Positions 55,314-63,511 of a DNA stretch of 64,000 nucleotides are shown here, one piece after another. Made by a program: the position numbers and the translations under genes. Source of the stretch: CAWHJB01 sp963698715. Its GTDB lineage: Bacteria > Chloroflexota > Anaerolineae > Anaerolineales > UBA4823. The DNA is taken from positions 310,001 to 374,000 of the forward strand of contig CAVORW010000001.1 in the NCBI GenBank assembly GCA_963698715.1, written 5' to 3'. Within the stretch, counting starts at the first letter, position 1, and the number at the start of each line of letters is the position of its first letter. The notes beneath the pieces were generated by a model, which saw nothing but the letters and a program-made list of their open reading frames with translations, did not search any database and was not told where the DNA came from.

Positions 55314-55862
55314 ATGGTATTCAAATTAATCAAGGAAGTCCTAAAAGTTGGCCAGGCCACTGTGCCCTATCCGTTTGTGCCAGTTGAAGTTTCGCCCGGC
55401 TTTCGCGGCAAACCGGAATATAACCCGGAGCAATGTATTGCCTGTGCCGCCTGCACGATTGCCTGCCCGCCGAATGCTCTGAATATGGAAACTGATCTGG
55501 AACAAGGCACCCGCAGCTGGTCGATCTTTTATGGTAGGTGCATCTTCTGCGCTCGTTGTGAGGAGGTTTGCCCAACTGGAGCGATCCATTTAGGCCCAGA
55601 TTTCGAGCTGGCCTCCTTCAGCCCGGCCGATTTGACCATCCAGGCGGATTTCCAGCTGGCTGCATGCAGCCAATGCGGAGCTTACTTTGCTTCTGCCAAG
55701 GCTTTGGCTCATGTGCTGGCGCTGTTGGAGCAAGCGGGCCTTTCCGGCGATCAGGCAGCCGACCGGCGAGCGCTGCTGCTGATGTGTCCGCAATGTCGCC
55801 GCAAAACTGATCTCCCCAGGGTGAAACCCCTGGTACAGGAGGCCTTCAATGGCAGGTTATAA
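55314..55862 (+). CDS. hyfH: hydrogenase-4 ferredoxin subunit HyfH (NuoI-like)
   Basis: A 182-aa iron-sulfur protein with two [4Fe-4S] sites (CIACAACTIACPPNAL and CIFCARCEEVCPTGAI) as in NuoI/HycF, plus a C-terminal extension with two Cys-x2-Cys pairs (CSQCGAYF, MCPQCRR) that could hold zinc. It carries electrons from the polyferredoxin to the hydrogenase core. The ATG at 55314 has AAGGAG upstream and lies 46 bp after hyfG. Confidence 0.93.
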   Translation: MVFKLIKEVLKVGQATVPYPFVPVEVSPGFRGKPEYNPEQCIACAACTIACPPNALNMETDLEQGTRSWSIFYGRCIFCARCEEVCPTGAIHLGPDFELASFSPADLTIQADFQLAACSQCGAYFASAKALAHVLALLEQAGLSGDQAADRRALLLMCPQCRRKTDLPRVKPLVQEAFNGRL

Positions 55863-56631
55863 CATCAAGACCGACAGCCAATATGCCGTCCATCCTGACG
55901 AAGCGATGGATAAGCTTAAGGGCGCCCTGCTCAAAGATATCCAGCGCTCAGCCTATGTTTATCGAGTTGACTGCGGAGGCTGCAACGGGTGCGAAATCGA
56001 AATCTTCGCTGCAATCACCCCAATCTTTGATGCAGAAAGGTTCGGCATCAAAGTCGTATCTTCACCCCGCCATGCAGATATCCTGGTTTACACCGGCGCG
56101 ATGACCCGCTCGATGCGCGTGCCGGCCTTGCGGGCTTACCACGCTGCCCCCGAGCCTAAGATTTGCGTTGCTTACGGCGCGTGTGGTTGTTCCGGGGGCA
56201 TCTTTCACGATCTATACTGTGTCTGGGGTGGAGCAGATAAAATTCTGCCGATCGATCTGTACATCCCGGGTTGCCCTCCGACCCCTCCGGCGACAATTCA
56301 TGGTTTTGCGGTCGCGCTGGGCCTGCTCACTCAGAAAATGAGAGCTGAACACCATGTCCAGCAAGAAGGAGACCAGTCCCAGCTCCTGCATCCTGAGGTC
56401 CCATTGGATTTGCGCATCGATGTTGAGCGGACAGCCCGGCGGATGGCGGGTTACTGGCATGGCAAACGGATCGCAGAGACATTTTTGGGTTTTATCAAAG
56501 ATGGCGACCCTCAGCAGGCTGTCAATGATCTGCAAGCGTATATTCGCCAGCAGGATGATCCGCGGTTGGCAGAGATCATGCACAGTCTGGAGGCCGTCTT
56601 CCTTGGTCAGCAAGCGGTGACGGAAAAATGA
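55849..56631 (+). CDS. hyfI: [NiFe]-hydrogenase small subunit HyfI (NuoB-like)
   Basis: A 260-aa small subunit with the proximal [4Fe-4S] cluster: DCGGCNGCEIEI, GACGCSGGIF and PGCPPTPPATIHG give the NuoB-type four-cysteine pattern. It passes electrons to the NiFe site of HyfG. AGGAGG lies just before the ATG and the gene overlaps hyfH by 14 bp. The C-terminal about 80 residues, beyond the NuoB fold, are not recognisable. Confidence 0.94.
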   Translation: MAGYNIKTDSQYAVHPDEAMDKLKGALLKDIQRSAYVYRVDCGGCNGCEIEIFAAITPIFDAERFGIKVVSSPRHADILVYTGAMTRSMRVPALRAYHAAPEPKICVAYGACGCSGGIFHDLYCVWGGADKILPIDLYIPGCPPTPPATIHGFAVALGLLTQKMRAEHHVQQEGDQSQLLHPEVPLDLRIDVERTARRMAGYWHGKRIAETFLGFIKDGDPQQAVNDLQAYIRQQDDPRLAEIMHSLEAVFLGQQAVTEK

Positions 56632-57020
56632 GTCCAAGGGTTGTGATCTACCAGCTGCACAGCAAATTTGTTAATCGACGCGAGGATATCCCGGAGGAGG
56701 CTCGCCAGGTAGTTTATTACAGCCTGGCAGTGGGCCATCATGTCGGCGTGATGGATTGTTTCTCCAGCATCGCAGAAATTCCCCTGGATCAATTTTGTGC
56801 CTGGTTAGAGCAGCTGCCGGTTGGTTCAGGGCGCAGTAAGCTGGAAGGTGTGGTTAGGTGGGGAGAGATCGAAATCAACCAAAGCCATGTTGGGATGCTC
56901 CTGCCCCTGTTTGATCTGCCAAATTCTGCACACAGTGACTGGGCGTCTCTGTTTGCCCGGGTTTTGAATGGCATGCTGCAAGAGCCTGCCCTGTACCTGA
57001 TGTTGAGAAAACGCGTATGA
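56628..57020 (+). CDS. hycH: HycH/HyfJ-type hydrogenase maturation protein
   Basis: A 130-aa protein of the HycH family, needed in E. coli for assembly of hydrogenase 3. Features: VIYQLHSKFVNRR at the N-terminus, YYSLAVGHHVGVMDCF in the middle and GEIEINQSHVGML. It overlaps hyfI by 4 bp (ATGA). The exact molecular role of the family is not established. Confidence 0.87.
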   Translation: MSPRVVIYQLHSKFVNRREDIPEEARQVVYYSLAVGHHVGVMDCFSSIAEIPLDQFCAWLEQLPVGSGRSKLEGVVRWGEIEINQSHVGMLLPLFDLPNSAHSDWASLFARVLNGMLQEPALYLMLRKRV

Positions 57021-57574
57021 ATAGTAAGGTTCTCAAGAACTCCCAAGAAGGAAACCCGGAGTGGGATCTTAACCCGGAAAAATCCAGTATGGCAAAAAAG
57101 AAGCTGGTTCTCACTGTGGGTAATGGCATGATGGGGGATGATGGCGCGGGTGTTTTGCTGGCGCGGATGTTAACTGAAGCGCCGCTCGCCGGTTGGGAGA
57201 TCCTGAATGGGGGCTCAGCCCCTGAAAACATTTTGCACCAGGCCCGGGCTCTCGACCCAGAGTATATCCTGGTAGTAGACGCAGCGGATATGGATCTGTC
57301 GCCCGGCATGATCCGAATAATCCAGCCTGATTGCCTGGATGATCCGTTCTTGCTAACCACGCATAGCCTGCCATTGACCTATCTGATCCAATCGCTGCAT
57401 GAGTTTGTCCTCCATGTAGACCTGCTAGGCATCCAGCCCGAGATCGTGGCGTTTGGTTTTCCGATGACGCCGGCGGTAAAACAAGCCGTTGTCCGGCTGT
57501 ACGAGGATTTGAAGAGCGAGAAGTCGGATTGGGAAATTTTAGAGCACAGTTCGTTTATGGTCTCACATACATAA
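57017..57574 (+). CDS. hycI: hydrogenase maturation protease HycI
   Basis: A 185-aa endopeptidase that removes the C-terminal tail of the hydrogenase large subunit after nickel insertion. The metal-sensing motifs are VGNGMMGDDGAGVLLA and VVDAADMDLSPG, with THSLPLTYLI for the conserved His. The first ATG overlaps hycH by 4 bp and is preferred; an internal ATG at residue 25 would match the usual family length better but has no ribosome-binding site. Its likely target is HyfG, encoded three genes upstream. Confidence 0.92.
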   Translation: MNSKVLKNSQEGNPEWDLNPEKSSMAKKKLVLTVGNGMMGDDGAGVLLARMLTEAPLAGWEILNGGSAPENILHQARALDPEYILVVDAADMDLSPGMIRIIQPDCLDDPFLLTTHSLPLTYLIQSLHEFVLHVDLLGIQPEIVAFGFPMTPAVKQAVVRLYEDLKSEKSDWEILEHSSFMVSHT

Positions 57575-57589
57575 GAGAAAGAGGTGGCT

Positions 57590-58033
57590 ATGATTACAGT
57601 CAAAGACCTGCTGGGTAAATCGAGCGGACCAACCATCATGGTGTCTCCGACAGACTCTGTCTATCGGGCGCTGCAGTTGATGGCTGAAAATAATGTCGGT
57701 GCAGTGATGATCTGCGAATCCGGCCAGATGCTTGGCATTTTCACTGAGCGAGATTACTGCCGTAAGATCATCCTGATGGGCCGCTCTTCGTTAAATACCC
57801 CCATTCAAGACATCATGACCAAGAAAATGATCACCATCAAACCTACCCAGACCATGGAAGAGAGCATGGAGCTGATGACGAAGTACCACATCCGGCATCT
57901 TCCCGTCGAAGAGAACGATCAGCTGGTGGGTATCATTTCAATGCGAGATGTGATGTCAACTATCATTTCCTTCAAACAGGATCGGATTGAGAGGCTGGAA
58001 AGCTATATACTGGGCAACGATTACGGGCATTAA
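57590..58033 (+). CDS. CBS-pair domain protein
   Basis: A 147-aa protein with two CBS motifs (VSPTDSVYRALQLMAENNVGAVMI and IKPTQTMEESMELMTKYHIRHLPV) and nothing else apart from a short C-terminal helix. CBS pairs bind adenine nucleotides and adjust partner activity with energy state. As last gene of the hydrogenase operon (15 bp after hycI, with GAGGTGG before the ATG) it may couple the complex to energy charge; this is inference. An in-frame GTG lies two codons upstream. Confidence 0.9.
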   Translation: MITVKDLLGKSSGPTIMVSPTDSVYRALQLMAENNVGAVMICESGQMLGIFTERDYCRKIILMGRSSLNTPIQDIMTKKMITIKPTQTMEESMELMTKYHIRHLPVEENDQLVGIISMRDVMSTIISFKQDRIERLESYILGNDYGH

Positions 58034-58045
58034 TCCAACCAGGCA

Positions 58046-58076
58046 CGGCGTCTCCGGCGGCTTTTCGGAGTCGCCG
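58046..58076 (+). terminator. hairpin after the hydrogenase operon
   Basis: An 11-bp stem with one T-T mismatch (CGGCG-T-CTCCG / CGGAG-T-CGCCG), 13 bp after the CBS gene stop. No T-run follows, so it may protect the mRNA end or assist termination at the palindrome downstream. Confidence 0.5.
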
Positions 58077-58157
58077 GCATGCTCGCGCTGATATTTCCGG
58101 GGGAAATTCGCGCCTGTGTGGCGAGAGGCTTCGTGGTATTCTCGGCAAGTCACTTAA

Positions 58158-58235
58158 GCAAAGAAGAGATTGGGGTGTTCGGTTTGGGCGGCTGCACCGC
58201 CCAAACCGAACACCCCACATCCTTCTTTTGTTTGC
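58158..58235. repeat. dispersed palindromic terminator repeat, copy 2
   Basis: A perfect 21-bp stem (58171-58191 with 58197-58217, loop CTGCA) between the convergent CBS and EEP genes. Outside it GCAAAGAAG (58158-58166) can pair with CTTCTTTTGTTTGC (58222-58235). The right half matches copy 1 (14445-14483) in inverted orientation at 36 of 39 positions. Confidence 0.8.
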
Positions 58236-58254
58236 AAAGAGTTTTGCGAGAGCC

Positions 58255-60285
58255 TTAACCTCCCAGGCTGGTCCACAAGGCTGGATGATCAGAGGCAGGG
58301 TCGAGCAGGTAGCGCGAATCCTGAAGCTCCAGATCTGGGGAGACAAAAATATGGTCGATCCGACTCGCCGGGTCGATACCGGAGCCGTCGACCGTGCCTG
58401 GCCAGACAGCCAACCACGAATCGGTTAACGACTGGGTTGTCTGTTTGTAAGCTTCTGTATCCGGCCGAAAATTAAAGTCGCCCATCAGGATTACATTGGA
58501 CAGGTTCTCTACCTGCGTGAGAATCGCCTGTTGTTGGATGATTGGCCCGCCATTCCCCAGATGCGTAACAAAGATATTGTAGCGTTGACCAGCGACCACG
58601 ATATGGGCCGTGAGAGTAGCAGTCTGTTCCCTCTCACTGTACATATAAAATATGCCTGGCTCTTGAATTGGGTAGCGAGATAATAAAGCAATCCCAAAGG
58701 TGCCCGTCACTGGGCTGGGACCATAATAGGAGTCATAGCCCAGCCGATCGGCCAGGTAGCGCACCAAATCCACATTTCCGCCCGCAATCCGGTTGGTATC
58801 GGTTTCCTGCAAGCCAACCAGATCCGGATTTAACGATTGAATCAATGCCAGCTGGCCATCGTAATTGATTTGCCCAGCTTCACTGTAGCCTTGTTGAATG
58901 TTGTAGGTCAGTACTTTGAGAGCACCATCGGGGTCGGCCGGGGTGGGGATTGGCCGCCTGGTGATCGCCCCGAACACAACCACGGCCGCCAGCAGCACTA
59001 AGAATAGCACGCTGTAGCTGGATAGAGCCTGAAAAGTGCCGGAGCTTCCTGCTCGATCAGCACGGGCACCCCCTGCCAGCAAGCCCGGAAGATACATGCC
59101 AGTCCAGGCGACCAGGTAAACCAGCCAGTATTTATCCCGAAAGAAAGGTCCAATTACCGGGATATAGTCATATACTGTTGTAAAAACGTGCCCAAATATC
59201 AGCACCAGCAAGAACAGGCTTGCCAATGCAAAACCTCCACCCAGGGTGCGGGATTCCGGCCGGCTGGCAGCGATCTCCGACCAGAAGCGGGCAAAATTGA
59301 TAAAAATGATGGGTGAAAGTGCCAGCGCTGCGTACATTAAGATCCAACCTGCCAGGGATGCCGGCATTGTGTAAAGCGGATAGGCGGCCGGGTCGGATGG
59401 GAACCCAACCTGTTCCGTTCCAATTGCGCCGACCAGCGCAATCGCAAATATGAGATTAAGGATTGTCCAGAAACCTGTTTTCAGGTGCAACATCCAGGTT
59501 GGTCTCAATCCCAGCACCAGACCTGCACCGGTATAAACTACTGCCAACACCGCGAGCACACTCGCATAGTTGAGGACCATCCAGCGGGCGAACACGTTGG
59601 GGACAGAGAAACCGAAGTAGAGCAGTACCAGGCAGCCCATCAGGCCCAGGCACAAGGCAGCTGTGCGGACAAAACCGGGTGCAGCAGGTTGGGACGGCTC
59701 AAGCCGGTGAACATTTCCAGAGGCGCTGCCATCCGCCTCAATATATTTCGGCCAGAGAATACCGCCTGCGAGCGCCAGGACCCACCCGGCAACAATCCCA
59801 GGCCCATCCGTCGAAATATCGATCCCAGAATGATAGGCTCGTAAACTAAACGCCAGGAATACCGCCGCCAGGAGGCCCAGCCCGGCTGCCCTCCAGCCAT
59901 GCTCGCGACCCTGGTACTTGTCGCGCTCTAAGATCGTTGGAAGCAGGATCAGGAACAGCGACAAGCCCAATCCGGAAGCCAGCATTCGTCCGCGGGTATC
60001 CAACAAGGTTTCAACCACCCGGCTCAGGATGAATAGCTCTCCTACCAGGATCAGCTGTTTTCCAGCCAGGCCTCTCCGTAATCCAATCAAAACAACTGGA
60101 GAGAACAGGAATAAAACACTCACGATTTCGGGCGGGATGCTGGTACCGAGCAGACCAAAAGCATAAACGGCGGCAACAAAGTCGGTCAGGAGCTGCAGGA
60201 AAAACAGGAACAGGATGCCGTAGAGGATAACGGCCAGTAATTCTCCCCCTGGACGATGGTTTTCCGTTTGAAGTTGCGTGTCCAT
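58255..60285 (-). CDS. membrane-anchored endonuclease/exonuclease/phosphatase-family protein
   Basis: A 676-aa protein. The first about 430 residues contain about 12 hydrophobic helices; the last about 230 are an EEP domain facing the outside: LKVLTYNIQQGYSE, DLVGLQETDTNRIAGG, VTHLGNGGPIIQ, VILMGDFNFRPD and ASRIDHIFVSPDL, with SDHPAL at the end, giving all catalytic residues. EEP enzymes cut phosphodiester bonds in nucleic acids, inositol phosphates or lipids; the substrate here is unknown. GGAGG precedes the ATG. It converges on the hydrogenase operon. Confidence 0.87.
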   Translation of the reverse strand: MDTQLQTENHRPGGELLAVILYGILFLFFLQLLTDFVAAVYAFGLLGTSIPPEIVSVLFLFSPVVLIGLRRGLAGKQLILVGELFILSRVVETLLDTRGRMLASGLGLSLFLILLPTILERDKYQGREHGWRAAGLGLLAAVFLAFSLRAYHSGIDISTDGPGIVAGWVLALAGGILWPKYIEADGSASGNVHRLEPSQPAAPGFVRTAALCLGLMGCLVLLYFGFSVPNVFARWMVLNYASVLAVLAVVYTGAGLVLGLRPTWMLHLKTGFWTILNLIFAIALVGAIGTEQVGFPSDPAAYPLYTMPASLAGWILMYAALALSPIIFINFARFWSEIAASRPESRTLGGGFALASLFLLVLIFGHVFTTVYDYIPVIGPFFRDKYWLVYLVAWTGMYLPGLLAGGARADRAGSSGTFQALSSYSVLFLVLLAAVVVFGAITRRPIPTPADPDGALKVLTYNIQQGYSEAGQINYDGQLALIQSLNPDLVGLQETDTNRIAGGNVDLVRYLADRLGYDSYYGPSPVTGTFGIALLSRYPIQEPGIFYMYSEREQTATLTAHIVVAGQRYNIFVTHLGNGGPIIQQQAILTQVENLSNVILMGDFNFRPDTEAYKQTTQSLTDSWLAVWPGTVDGSGIDPASRIDHIFVSPDLELQDSRYLLDPASDHPALWTSLGG

Positions 60286-60319
60286 TCGCGCCTCCGAAAC
60301 TCAACTTATCGCCGGGTTC

Positions 60320-63300
60320 TTACTCCGAGTGTATGAGCCGGGCGCTCACCCGAGTGCCCTTTCCCGGGCTGCTTTCGATGCTCAAATTTCCGCCCAGCTT
60401 TTCTATCCGCTCGCTCATGGAGCGTAATCCAAGGTGGCCTGGAAAATCTCCGTCCGGATTGAATCCCTGGCCATCATCTTCCACCATCAGCAAGATTTCT
60501 GCTGCAGAACATTCCAGCGTCAGCCGGACCTTGGATGCTTCGGCGTGCTTAACAACATTGTTCATCGCCTCCTGGGCAATCCGATAGAAGGCTTCTTTGA
60601 CGGTCAGGCTGGTTTCTGGCTCTTCGCACAGGAAAGTCTCAACCCGAATCGTGTGACGGGCAGCCAGGGCAGCAGCTTGTTTGGAGAGCGCGATCGACAA
60701 ACCCTCCAGCTCCAGCGATTCGGGGCGCAGCTCAAAAATAAGCGCCCGCATCTCTGCCAGACCGGCTTCTGCCAGCGATAGGACATAATCAAGCGGTTCT
60801 GCCAGAGCCGTTTGATCGCTATTGCAAGAACGTTCCATTATGGTGCGGGCTGTGCGGGCGCCTAGAGCGATGCCATACAAGGCCTGCGAGACTGAATCGT
60901 GGAGTTCACGTGCCAGGCGCTGCCGCTCTTGCAGAGAAGCAAGCGTTTGGGCCTGCTCATAGAGGCGTGCATTTTCGATCGCCACTGCGGCGAAGTTCGC
61001 GAAGGTCAAAGCCAGTTCGGCGTGGCGCTCGGTGAAGAAATTTACCTGTGGATGTTCGAATGCCAGCATTCCGATCGGGCGTTCTTTCACCAGCAGCGGG
61101 ATACCCATCCAGGCGCCGGTTGCATCCTGGCTCTCGCCGGATTGAATTTGCGAGGTCTGTTGTAAAGACCGTGCCAGGGGTGTATCGGCTCGAATGTTGG
61201 CAATAATTACTGGCTCGCGATATTCGACAACGACCCGGCAGTGATGCGCCCTTCGCAAATCCAGGCGGTGAGCCAGGGGTTCCTGGGTATCTTGTCTCTG
61301 ATAACTCAGTAAAGCCAGGTTTTGATCATCTTCCAAAATAAATATGGCAGAAGCTGTGAAATCAACCACTTCTCTAATCTGGTCAAGGATTAATGCCAGC
61401 AGCGGTTTGAGCTCCAGCATTGAAGCGACGTTGCGAGAAACTTTTAACAAGGTTGATAATTCACGAGTCCGGTCGCCTACCCGGCGTTCAAGCAGCTGGT
61501 AAGCTTGCACCTGTTCGCTGATATCGCGCATAACGGTCAGCGCATGTGGTTTTCCACGATAATTAAAGAGCGTCCCAAATACATCGACATCAATGAGGGA
61601 ACCATCTTTGTGGATGCATTTGGCCTGGAATCGAATGGGGCGATCCGCAGTGACTGAAGGAATGTATTTGCTGAACCTGTGCAGTGAGCCTGGATGGATA
61701 AAGTCTGCGGGCTGCAATTGGCGGAATTCCTCCATCTGATAGCCATTCATCTGGCTGGCGGCGGGATTGAAATCAACCAGCTCGCCTTCAAGGTTGGTGA
61801 TGAATAAGCCATCACTGACTGATTCGAAGATGCTGCGGTATTGGGCTTCTTTTTCAATCAGGGATTGTTCTGCCCGGATTTGCTCCGTGACGTCTTCGAA
61901 CACGGTCGCCATTTCTCGCAGTTGGCCGTGTTCATCTTTAATGGGATACATGAAGGATTTAATCCAATGCGATCTGCCCCCCTGGATCGTTGGAATGATG
62001 TCCGGTTGGAACAGTACAGCAGGTGTAACTGTAACCTGGCCAGCAAAGGCTTTTTCGAGGTAGGGAATAATCCCGGACTGGATAATCGCAGGCCGATCAA
62101 AAATATTATGGCCGGCAAGGTCCGCTTCACCGATCCCCCACAGCTCCCGGTAAGCCTGGTTGACCGCAAGGGTGGTTCCATCTGGCGCTGCCAGATGCAT
62201 GGGCAATTGTGATTGTTCGAACAGGCCGCGAAAACGCGCTTCCGAGGCGCTTAATGCGCGCTCAAATTGGCGGCGTTCTGTGATGTCGCTGACCATGGAC
62301 AGAACAGCAGCCTCTCCTTGCAGTTCGATGATTTCAGCCGAGACCAGGCAGTTGCGGATTTCCCCCGTCTTGGTACGGATGTCAATCTCTAGGTTGCGAG
62401 CGGTTCCTTCCTGCCTGAGGAAATCCATCAGGCGGTTATAACCACTGTTTCTTGCCCAGACGCCAAGCTCTCCCGGTGTCCGTCCGATAATCTCCTGGCG
62501 TTTATAACCAACCAGGTTTATGAAGCTTTGATTGACCTCAAAGTATTCGCCGGAGGCCTCCGAGCGAATTGAAATAGCCGCCGGGCTGGAGTTGAAGGCT
62601 TTATAGAAACGCTCTTCTGACTGACGCAAGGCATCTAACGTATATTTCCGGCTGGTAATATCGCTGAAGGAGACTACGACTGCCAGGGGCTGGTTGCTGT
62701 CATCCATATAAATTGGGCTTGAGTTCATCGACAGCCATACCAGCTCTCCATCTGGGCGATGGATTCCCATCACCACCCCGGACAACGAGCGGCCTTCCTG
62801 TAATGTTAGAACAGCTGGATGTGTTCGGCCCGGAAATGGTGTCCCATCTTCGCGAATCGGTGTAAACACCGGGTCCAGTGAGGAGAGCCGGGTTAATTCA
62901 TCTGCATGCAATCCCAGAATGCGCTCTGCGCTGGGATTGCATGCTCCGATCGTGCCATCCTTTGAATGGATCAGCACGCCCTCTTCCATAGCCGTGATGA
63001 TAGAACGGTAAACAGCCTCACTTTCGTTCAGGGCGGCTTCTGTGAGCTGCTGCTCGGATATGTCCCGTACGAGAGCAGTAAGCGCCAGCCGATCTCCGGA
63101 TCCGAACTTCATCAAGCTGACTTCTGCCGGAAAGCTGCTGCCGTCTTTACGATAGCCGCGTACAAGCAACCGTTCTTCTCCCTTACGAATTTTCTCACTG
63201 GCAGCTTTGAACTCAAGGACGTGTCTATAATGCCCAGTAACGTAATTCGGTGGAATCACGAGATCCAGTGATTGGCCTAAGATTTCTTCCGATAGGTAAC

Positions 63301-63475
63301 CGAAAACTCGTTCGGCAGCCGCGTTAAAGAAAACAATCTGTTGGTCGCTGTTCATCACCAGGACAGCATCGGAGGTCACGGACAGAATGTCCAACAGAAA
63401 TGCCGGGTTCAGATACCAGGGGCTCGGCTCGTTCGCATCCCTGGAATTTGGGCTCAAATTGCGTTTGTCATCCAT
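60320..63475 (-). CDS. multi-PAS, GAF-containing sensor histidine kinase (NarL type)
   Basis: A 1051-aa soluble kinase with five PAS domains in series (starting near residues 25, 150, 280, 405 and 540), a GAF domain (about 690-850), the HisKA_3 box RLARELHDSVSQALYG and a HATPase domain (VEDDGQGFNPDGD). There is no membrane helix, so it senses cytoplasmic signals; PAS domains may bind haem, flavin or small molecules, which cannot be judged here. It follows the response regulator gene on the same strand with a 36-bp gap. Confidence 0.92.
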   Translation of the reverse strand: MDDKRNLSPNSRDANEPSPWYLNPAFLLDILSVTSDAVLVMNSDQQIVFFNAAAERVFGYLSEEILGQSLDLVIPPNYVTGHYRHVLEFKAASEKIRKGEERLLVRGYRKDGSSFPAEVSLMKFGSGDRLALTALVRDISEQQLTEAALNESEAVYRSIITAMEEGVLIHSKDGTIGACNPSAERILGLHADELTRLSSLDPVFTPIREDGTPFPGRTHPAVLTLQEGRSLSGVVMGIHRPDGELVWLSMNSSPIYMDDSNQPLAVVVSFSDITSRKYTLDALRQSEERFYKAFNSSPAAISIRSEASGEYFEVNQSFINLVGYKRQEIIGRTPGELGVWARNSGYNRLMDFLRQEGTARNLEIDIRTKTGEIRNCLVSAEIIELQGEAAVLSMVSDITERRQFERALSASEARFRGLFEQSQLPMHLAAPDGTTLAVNQAYRELWGIGEADLAGHNIFDRPAIIQSGIIPYLEKAFAGQVTVTPAVLFQPDIIPTIQGGRSHWIKSFMYPIKDEHGQLREMATVFEDVTEQIRAEQSLIEKEAQYRSIFESVSDGLFITNLEGELVDFNPAASQMNGYQMEEFRQLQPADFIHPGSLHRFSKYIPSVTADRPIRFQAKCIHKDGSLIDVDVFGTLFNYRGKPHALTVMRDISEQVQAYQLLERRVGDRTRELSTLLKVSRNVASMLELKPLLALILDQIREVVDFTASAIFILEDDQNLALLSYQRQDTQEPLAHRLDLRRAHHCRVVVEYREPVIIANIRADTPLARSLQQTSQIQSGESQDATGAWMGIPLLVKERPIGMLAFEHPQVNFFTERHAELALTFANFAAVAIENARLYEQAQTLASLQERQRLARELHDSVSQALYGIALGARTARTIMERSCNSDQTALAEPLDYVLSLAEAGLAEMRALIFELRPESLELEGLSIALSKQAAALAARHTIRVETFLCEEPETSLTVKEAFYRIAQEAMNNVVKHAEASKVRLTLECSAAEILLMVEDDGQGFNPDGDFPGHLGLRSMSERIEKLGGNLSIESSPGKGTRVSARLIHSE

Positions 63476-63511
63476 TTTGAAGACACTTGCAAGGCTGCCC
63501 GGTTGACAGCA

